Assembly: GCA_012517355.1 (NCBI GenBank)
Contig: JAAYVD010000053.1
Location: 1-64,000 of the forward strand
Reading direction: 5' to 3'
Length of the DNA stretch: 64,000 nucleotides
Origin: Candidatus Rifleibacteriota bacterium
Lineage (GTDB): Bacteria > Muiribacteriota > Ozemobacteria > Ozemobacterales > Ozemobacteraceae
The notes below the pieces were generated by a model. The model was not told where the DNA came from, ran no database searches, and saw nothing but the letters and a program-made list of their open reading frames with translations. A program made the translations under genes and the position numbers. Positions 58,819 through 64,000 of the stretch are shown piece after piece; positions within the stretch are counted from its first letter, which is position 1; each line of letters starts with the position of its first letter.

Positions 58819-60156
58819 CTAGTCCGCGCCGCCCTCCCCGGCGGGCGGGAGCTGGACCCCGGCATACTCAGCCAGCAGAGCGGCATTGAGACGCAGGATC
58901 TGGTGGCAGAGATCGAAGTTGACGGCCGGGATCAGGTCGGTGGTGCGATGGTAGTTCGGATTGTCGTCGAACTCCGATTCGATGGTCAGGATGGTCGGGA
59001 TCTTCTTGTTCAGGAAGGGGACGTGATCGGAGCCCCAGGCGTGGTAGCTGATCTGCGAGGTCATGGTGGTGTAGCGGCCGGCCAGGTCGGCGGTCTTCTC
59101 GGCCATGGCGGTGTTGAAGGAGTTGGTCTCGATCAACAGCGACAGGGGCGGGGTGCGGTCGAACCCGATCATGTCCATGTTGATGACATACCTGATGCGG
59201 GCCAGGGCGGCCGGGGAAAGGCCCGCCACGTAGGCCTTGCTGCCCAGGAGCCCCTGCTCCTCGCCCAGCACCACGAGGAACCGGACGTCGGCGCGGGCCG
59301 CCTTCGCGCGGGCCACAAGGCGGGCCAGGGCCAGCACGCCGGCCGCCCCCGACCCGTTGTCGTCGGCGCCGGGGGCGAACGTGGAGGCTTTTTCCGAGGT
59401 GCTGTCGAGATGGCCGATGACGATCACCTCGCCGGCCTGGTCGGAGGCCGAGCCGGGGAAGAACGCCTCGAGATTCTCCCGCGGCGTCGAACTGCTCTGG
59501 AAGGGCAACCGCCGGGTCTGGAGCGACAGTCCCTGGAAGACCTTCTCGCAGTGGTCGATCGCCTTCGCCGCCCCGTCGGCGTAGGTGTAGCGCGTCTTCA
59601 GATCCACCAGGGCCTCCAGGTCGGCCTTGAACGCGGCCGGCTCGATCAGCCCGAGGAGGCTGTCGAGGGGCTCACGCGGGCGGCTCTTCCAGGCCGGTTT
59701 CCGCGGCGGGGTCAGGACCACTTCGTTGGCCGGCAAAGGGTCGAGCCGGCTGAAATCGGACATCTTCGCCGCCAGGCCCATCTTCCCGGTCTCGGTGGCG
59801 GCCAGCACCCGGAAGCCGGAGCCCTTCCACAACACCCGCACCCCGGGGAACCTGACCTCCCGGAGGGCGGGATCCTTCGTGGTGAGGAGCCACAGGCTTT
59901 CCCCGGCGGCCAGCTCGGTCATGGGAAGATCCGCCGCCTTCTTCTTCTTCAGGTTCTCGATGAACTGGGGACCGCTGCGGACCACGGTGGTCGCGCCGAG
60001 CGTGGTGAAGGCCTCGTTTCCGCTGCCCATCTGCTGCAGCAGGTCGGTCACCTCGGCGGTGGGCAGGAGGGAGGCCCACTCCGCCACCCGGGGGGCGGCC
60101 ACGGCCAGTCCGCTGCAGAGCAGGATCAGGAACCCGGTGACCAACAAGCGCTTCAT
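58819..60156 (-). CDS. exported M28-family zinc aminopeptidase
   Basis: 445 residues; ATG follows GGAGGAACGAGT. A signal peptide (about 1-20, LLVTGFLILLCSGLAVA) and a 170-residue N-terminal region of unknown fold precede an M28 catalytic domain. The metal and catalytic residues are visible in order: VIGHLDSTSE (His, Asp), PGADDNGSGAAGVLALARL (bridging Asp), VLGEEQGLLGSKAY (catalytic Glu and zinc Glu), INMDMIGFD (Asp) and AWGSDHVPFLNKKIP (His). It should release N-terminal amino acids from peptides in the periplasm or outside. The N-terminal region may be an inhibitory or targeting domain. A TATAAT -10 box (60200-60195, minus strand) lies 39 bases upstream. Confidence 0.88.
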   Translation of the reverse strand: MKRLLVTGFLILLCSGLAVAAPRVAEWASLLPTAEVTDLLQQMGSGNEAFTTLGATTVVRSGPQFIENLKKKKAADLPMTELAAGESLWLLTTKDPALREVRFPGVRVLWKGSGFRVLAATETGKMGLAAKMSDFSRLDPLPANEVVLTPPRKPAWKSRPREPLDSLLGLIEPAAFKADLEALVDLKTRYTYADGAAKAIDHCEKVFQGLSLQTRRLPFQSSSTPRENLEAFFPGSASDQAGEVIVIGHLDSTSEKASTFAPGADDNGSGAAGVLALARLVARAKAARADVRFLVVLGEEQGLLGSKAYVAGLSPAALARIRYVINMDMIGFDRTPPLSLLIETNSFNTAMAEKTADLAGRYTTMTSQISYHAWGSDHVPFLNKKIPTILTIESEFDDNPNYHRTTDLIPAVNFDLCHQILRLNAALLAEYAGVQLPPAGEGGAD

Positions 60157-60306
60157 ACTCGTTCCTCCAGTTCACGACGATCGGTCCGGATTCCATTATA
60201 AGGGAAATTCCCGTGGGAAAAAAGCGCTTCCTTGTGCTATGGTACCAGGGTGGGGATCGTGTCATCCCCGACAACCGGATCCCAGGAGGATCGGAGGATT
60301 CCCCCC

Positions 60307-61233
60307 ATGGCGGGCATGGTCGTCTGCGGCCTGATCAATTTCGAAACCACCCTCCGCATCGGCGGGTTTCCCCTGCCGTACAACCCGGTCAATTACCCCT
60401 TCCACGGCATCGCCAGCTCGGTGTCGGGTGTGGGGTTCAACGTCGCCAATGCCCTGGGCCGGCTCGGCAACGAGGTGAAACTGCTGTCCTTTCTTGGGGA
60501 CGACCCGCTCGGTCGCCACATGCGCAGCCGGCTGCATGACTGCCACCTGGCCGACGGCGTGGTCGAGGTCCGCAAGATGGCCAGCCCCCAGTCGGTCATC
60601 CTCTACGACGGAGAAGGGCGGCGGCAGATCCACGTCGATCTCAAGAGCGTCCAGGAACTGTCCTACCCGGTCGACCGGTTCGCCGAGGCCGCCCGTGGCT
60701 GCTCGGTGGCCGCCCTCTGCAACATCAACTTCTCCCGGCCCCTGCTCACCGAGGCCCGTCGCCTGGGGTTGCTCGTCGCCACCGACGTGCACGCCATCTC
60801 CCACCTCGACGACGAATACAACCGTGACTACATGCGGCACGCCGACATCCTGTTCATGAGCCACGAAGCCCTTCCCGTGCCCCCCGAGGAATGGGCCGGG
60901 GCGGTCCTCGCCGCCTATCCGGCCAGAGTGGTGGTGATCGGCCTCGGCAGCGCCGGGGCCCTGCTGGCCCGCCGCGACCTCGGCACCATCTGCCGGTTCC
61001 CGGCGGCCCCCCCGCCCCGGGTGACCAACACCATCGGCGCGGGCGACGCCCTGTTTTCGGCGTTCGTGCACTGGTTCTCACGGGACTGGGACCCCGCCCA
61101 GGCCCTGATCCACGCCCTGGTGTTCGCCTCCCTGAAAATCGCCGGCGCCGGCGGGGCCGACGCCCTTCCCAACGAAGCCGAGGTCCTGGCCCGCGAGGAG
61201 ACCCTCGCCGGCCAGGGGTTCCGGTTCACCTAG
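60307..61233 (+). CDS. PfkB-family carbohydrate/nucleoside kinase
   Basis: 308 residues from the ATG after GGAGGATCGGAGG. Family features: N-terminal GLINFETTLRIGGFP, the glycine motif GVGFNVANALGRLGNEVKLLSFLGDDPLG (PfkB signature 1), and NTIGAGDALFSAFVHWF (signature 2). The catalytic Asp in GAGD is kept, but the usual leading Asp of DTxGAGD is Asn. The enzyme phosphorylates a sugar or nucleoside with ATP in the cytoplasm; the substrate is unassigned. It lies 9 bases before the SagB-type gene and shares its message. Confidence 0.87.
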   Translation: MAGMVVCGLINFETTLRIGGFPLPYNPVNYPFHGIASSVSGVGFNVANALGRLGNEVKLLSFLGDDPLGRHMRSRLHDCHLADGVVEVRKMASPQSVILYDGEGRRQIHVDLKSVQELSYPVDRFAEAARGCSVAALCNINFSRPLLTEARRLGLLVATDVHAISHLDDEYNRDYMRHADILFMSHEALPVPPEEWAGAVLAAYPARVVVIGLGSAGALLARRDLGTICRFPAAPPPRVTNTIGAGDALFSAFVHWFSRDWDPAQALIHALVFASLKIAGAGGADALPNEAEVLAREETLAGQGFRFT

Positions 61234-61242
61234 GAGGAGTCC

Positions 61243-61971
61243 ATGCCACAGCAGGTCGGAGAACGCTTCCAGCACGAGACCCGGTATGTGCGGCACCACA
61301 TGCCCACCGGATTCCTGAACCTCGAACAGATGCCCTCCCCGGTCAAGGAATACCCGGGTGCCCGCGTCATCGCCCTGCCAGACCCCGCCGGGCGCCGCAC
61401 CCCCACCCTCGGCAAGGTCCTGCGGGCCCGCCGCAGCGTCCGCCGCTACGCCTCCACCCCGCTCGCCCTGGCCGATCTCTCCTTCCTGCTCTGGGCCGGC
61501 AACGGCCGGCAGCGGACCGAGCACGGCCAGTCGTTCCGCACCGCCCCGTCGGCCGGGGCGCTCTATCCCATCGAGACCTACGTGCTGGCCCACCAGGTGG
61601 AGGACGTTCCCGCCGGCCTGTATCACTTCGGAGTCCGCGACCACCGCCTGGAAGAGGTTGCCCTGGGCGATTTTCGCCGGGAGATCACCCAGGCCGCCCT
61701 CGAACAGGGGATGTGCCGGGAGGCCCCGGCCGTGCTGCTCTGGACGGCCGTCTTCGCCCGCGCCACCTGGAAATACGGCCAACGGGCCTACCGTTACGTC
61801 TACCTCGACGCCGGACACATCGCCCAGAACCTGGCCCTGGCGGCCGCCGCCCTCCAGCTCGGCAGTTGCCAGATCGCCGCCCTGTTCGACGACGAGGTCA
61901 ACGCCCTGTTGCGCCTCGACGGGGTGGAAGAGGGCATCATCTACATGAGTGTGGTCGGCCACCCCGGCTGA
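61243..61971 (+). CDS. SagB/ThcOx-type nitroreductase
   Basis: 242 residues; AGGAGG lies 7 bases before the ATG. The FMN-binding nitroreductase fold shows LRARRSVRRYASTPLALADLSFLLWAGNG, TAPSAGALYPIETYV (the SagB hallmark) and YLDAGHIAQNLALAAAALQLGSCQIAAL. Well-known SagB proteins oxidise azolines in peptide natural products. Single-domain homologues such as this one are widespread without the cyclodehydratase, and none is seen nearby. A general flavin oxidoreductase is therefore the safer call. It is paired with the PfkB kinase. Confidence 0.85.
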   Translation: MPQQVGERFQHETRYVRHHMPTGFLNLEQMPSPVKEYPGARVIALPDPAGRRTPTLGKVLRARRSVRRYASTPLALADLSFLLWAGNGRQRTEHGQSFRTAPSAGALYPIETYVLAHQVEDVPAGLYHFGVRDHRLEEVALGDFRREITQAALEQGMCREAPAVLLWTAVFARATWKYGQRAYRYVYLDAGHIAQNLALAAAALQLGSCQIAALFDDEVNALLRLDGVEEGIIYMSVVGHPG

Positions 61972-62059
61972 CCCCGGCTTCCCCAGGCTGACCCCGCCCT
62001 TCCCCTTGAGCCCGTCCGGGCCATTCCCTGTTTTTCCCTCCTGTGGTATGCTTTAGTCT

Positions 62060-62533
62060 ATGGAGAGAGGAAAGAGGCCGGGGAAGGGGGCGTTCACCCT
62101 CCCGGAGGTCCTGATCACCATCATCCTCATTTCCATCCTGTTCCTGCTGGGAGTGGTCTTCTCGAGCGGCCTGCGGCATTCGCGCAAGCAGCGCACCTTC
62201 GAGATCGGCATCGGGCTCGCCCAGCAGGCGATCGAAACCCTGCGGGCCGCGCCCTTCGGCCTGCTCGACGACGAGGACGCCCCCGGCCACAGCCTCGAGG
62301 AAGACCTCAACACCAGCAGCGGCGGCAATGACTTCCTCGAGCCGGTGTTCGTCTCGAACAACGTCCGGTACGAACGCAAGGTCGAGGTGATCAACGTTCC
62401 GCCCGTCAACGACGTCAAGGGGGCCACCCCGACCGGCCTGAAGGCGGTGCGGGTCACGGTCCACTGGAAGGGCCCCGAGGACGAGCACGCCGAGCCCTAC
62501 ATCATCACGACGACCATCGCCAACCTGAACTGA
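62060..62533 (+). CDS. type IV pilin-like minor pseudopilin (PilV/GspI style)
   Basis: 157 residues. MERGKRPGKGAFTLPEVLITIILISILFLLG carries a prepilin leader: cleavage after Gly, Glu at +5 (ALPEVL-type). The globular part is short (SSGLRHSRKQRTFEIGIGLAQQAIETLRAAPFG...VRVTVHWKG), typical of minor pseudopilins at the filament tip. A TATGCT -10 box (62047-62052) ends 7 bases before the ATG and there is no ribosome site, so the mRNA looks leaderless. It is followed after 3 bases by a second pseudopilin and then a third membrane-anchored component. Confidence 0.85.
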   Translation: MERGKRPGKGAFTLPEVLITIILISILFLLGVVFSSGLRHSRKQRTFEIGIGLAQQAIETLRAAPFGLLDDEDAPGHSLEEDLNTSSGGNDFLEPVFVSNNVRYERKVEVINVPPVNDVKGATPTGLKAVRVTVHWKGPEDEHAEPYIITTTIANLN

Positions 62534-62536
62534 CCC

Positions 62537-63307
62537 ATGCAGACAACCGGCGCGAACATGATGCGGAACCTGGGCACGACCATCCCCGGCCGGTCCGACC
62601 GGGCCCGGGGCATGACCATCCCCGAGGTCCTGATCGTGGCGGTGCTGATGGCCTTCATCATCTTCGTGGCCTACAAGATCTTCTTCTCGCAGGCCCGCAT
62701 GGTGCAGCAATCGATCGAGTTCATGCAGGTCAACGACAGTTTCCGCAAGATCATCATGTATCTGGGCAACGACATCCGGGAAGCGACGCAGATCATCCTC
62801 CCCGTCCCCATCAAGCACGAGGACGCCGGCAAGGTCGACACCGTCCCCGGCGTGGTCCTGCAGGTGCTCAAGCAGGAGATCGACCCCCGCCTCAAACCGA
62901 CGGGCGAGATGGGGCAGATCACCCTGCTGCGCGAGATCATCTACGAGCTCGAGAACAACCCCAACCCGAACGCCAAGACGGTTCCCCGCTACCGCCTGAT
63001 CCGCACCGAGTTCCTCACCGACCACACGGGCGAGAAGCAGAAACAGCGACACGAGATCGTCGACAACGTGCGCGAATTCGCCCTGTTCCGCACGATCCGC
63101 AAGCCCCTCAAACCACAGAACCTCGACAGCGCCGGCGACCGGCTGCTGGTGACCATGCCCTCGCACGAGACCGGCACCGGCAACAGCCTGCTCCACCTGC
63201 GCGTGACCCTCGAGCGCACGCGCCAGAACGACATCGGTTCGGTCTACCAGATCTCGATGGCCACCTCGTTCTACAAACGCGGCAAGGAGGTCTTCCGGCA
63301 CCCGTGA
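62537..63307 (+). CDS. type IV pilin-like minor pseudopilin (PilW/GspJ style)
   Basis: 256 residues. The prepilin leader ends in RARGMTIPEVLIVAVLMAFIIFVAYKIF (Gly then Met+1, Glu+5). Either the ATG at 62537 or internal ATGs give a leader of acceptable length. The body (VNDSFRKIIMYLGNDIREATQIILP..., LLHLRVTLERTRQND) matches GspJ/PilW-like proteins that form the tip complex of type II secretion or type IV pili. The stop overlaps the next start (GTGA). Confidence 0.85.
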   Translation: MQTTGANMMRNLGTTIPGRSDRARGMTIPEVLIVAVLMAFIIFVAYKIFFSQARMVQQSIEFMQVNDSFRKIIMYLGNDIREATQIILPVPIKHEDAGKVDTVPGVVLQVLKQEIDPRLKPTGEMGQITLLREIIYELENNPNPNAKTVPRYRLIRTEFLTDHTGEKQKQRHEIVDNVREFALFRTIRKPLKPQNLDSAGDRLLVTMPSHETGTGNSLLHLRVTLERTRQNDIGSVYQISMATSFYKRGKEVFRHP

Positions 63308-64000
63308 ACCCACTCCGCCGCTGCCGCCGGGGTTCCGGCTACATCATCGTCATCACCTTCGCCGCCCTGCTCGGCCTGTTCCTGGTGATCATGGGCCGGC
63401 TGCGCAAGGGCCAGGCGGTGCTGCTGTCGAAAAGCGCCCGCGACTTCGTGGCCACCACGGTGGGCGAGGCCGGCCTGAACTGCCTGCTGTCCGAACTGCG
63501 CGCCGACCCCGCCTTCCGCACCGCCTGGTACTACAAGCAGACCGCCGCCGGCGCCGAAACCTGGACCAGTCCCGTCGTCAGCCGGGACACCTCCCTAGGG
63601 GAGGTCCTCGACCTCGAGGTGGACGGGGTCTCCAAGGGCGTCTACTCCGGTCGCACCTCGCTGGGCGAGTTCAAGCTGAAGGGGGCCCCCTTCTACGGGG
63701 CCAAGGAGGATGCCGCCACCCTCGGCCTGATCGAGAAGGAGCTGTATTTCTACGTCGAGGTGGTCTCGCACGTCGGCGACGGGAAGAGCGACGAGGGCAA
63801 CTCCTACCGCCGCATCAAGGCGATGCTCGAACGCCGCAGCCCGATCACCGAACACCTCCTGTTCGACGGCGAGATGCTCGACCTAGGCATGGGGCCGTAT
63901 ACCGCGGCCCCCAACCAGCTGCGCCAGGGGCGCCTGTACGGCTACCAGTACATCACCCTGAACTCGCTGGGCGGTTCCGACCAGGGATGCGAGCTGTACG
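63304..64000 (+). CDS. membrane-anchored PilX/GspK-like component (partial, runs off the window)
   Basis: Opens at GTG 63304, overlapping the previous TGA, with AAGGAGG about 13 bases upstream, and stays open for 232 codons to the window edge. The N terminus (RRGSGYIIVITFAALLGLFLVIMGRL) looks like the PilX/GspK-type anchor but lacks Glu+5, as GspK-like and PilX-like proteins may. The following region (SARDFVATTVGEAGLNCLLSELRADPAF...) resembles the helical start of PilX/GspK and continues into a beta-rich part. As third gene after two minor pseudopilins it is probably another tip or scaffold component. Confidence 0.75.
   Translation, partial: MNPLRRCRRGSGYIIVITFAALLGLFLVIMGRLRKGQAVLLSKSARDFVATTVGEAGLNCLLSELRADPAFRTAWYYKQTAAGAETWTSPVVSRDTSLGEVLDLEVDGVSKGVYSGRTSLGEFKLKGAPFYGAKEDAATLGLIEKELYFYVEVVSHVGDGKSDEGNSYRRIKAMLERRSPITEHLLFDGEMLDLGMGPYTAAPNQLRQGRLYGYQYITLNSLGGSDQGCELY

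Noticed and set aside
61243-61971. A thiazole/oxazole-modified peptide biosynthesis cluster around the SagB-type gene
   Set aside because: There is no YcaO cyclodehydratase, precursor peptide or exporter nearby; the neighbour is a PfkB kinase.

Overview
The window is a contiguous, very GC-rich (by eye well over 60 percent) bacterial chromosome segment. It is densely coded, with many ATGA/GTGA stop-start overlaps, frequent GTG and TTG starts, and E. coli-like promoters (TTGxxx-N16-18-TATAAT/TAGAAT). It contains no phage, insertion sequence, CRISPR array or rRNA. Type IV pilin-like proteins, an LptA/OstA-like protein, an ElyC-like protein and many exported proteins point to a diderm bacterium. 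Siroheme-dependent heme genes (ahbA/ahbB), a Ski2-like helicase and numerous unfamiliar exported repeat proteins point away from the well-studied phyla. A Riflebacteria/Ozemobacteria-type lineage is my guess, but nothing here proves it.

Layout. 1-11 kb (+): a STAS protein, an exported PGQG/PPAE repeat protein, a membrane 5'-nucleotidase-like protein that has lost its metal ligands, a GAF-GAF-HD-GYP protein next to a HAMP/degenerate-cyclase/HEAT protein, a TPR protein and prmA. 11-17 kb: exported proteins of unknown function, a YedF/DsrE-like protein and a four-gene tRNA operon (Val-Asp-Phe-Cys) with its own promoter and terminator. 17.5-22 kb (+): a tetrapyrrole operon, hemB - AhbC/D-type radical SAM - ahbA - ahbB - hemL. 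22-27.6 kb (-): a GspG-like pilin, a TPR lipoprotein-sized exported protein, a DUF4079 membrane protein and a large proline-rich repeat protein.

28-36.5 kb (-): one tightly packed transcription unit, lptA-like - Ski2-like helicase - tsaE - tsaB - tsaD - mutL - miaA, coupling tRNA position-37 modification (t6A and i6A) to mismatch repair and an RNA helicase. A membrane sulfatase-fold transferase is next, and divergent from it an alpha-glucan phosphorylase and a BASS-family transporter. 42.5-45.6 kb (-): a DUF3592 protein, a ClpX-like AAA+ ATPase without its zinc domain, a monoheme cytochrome c and ssb.

45.7-50.9 kb (-): a competence-type operon driven by a near-consensus promoter. In transcription order it encodes a membrane-anchored helical protein, a stand-alone homologue of the C-terminal half of leucyl-tRNA synthetase, ComEA, a ComEC without its metallo-beta-lactamase domain, and an ElyC/YdcF protein, followed by ssb. 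This is the most unusual locus. 51-60 kb (-): DUF2225, queE, ligA, a beta-propeller protein, an orphan ABC-type substrate-binding protein, a small membrane protein, a MazG-like pyrophosphohydrolase and an M28 peptidase. 60-64 kb (+): a PfkB kinase, a SagB-type nitroreductase and the start of a pseudopilin cluster cut by the window edge.

Two themes cross the regions. Several enzyme folds have lost catalytic residues (phosphoesterase, class III cyclase, DsrE). Several promoters place the -10 box so close to an ATG that the mRNA would be leaderless.
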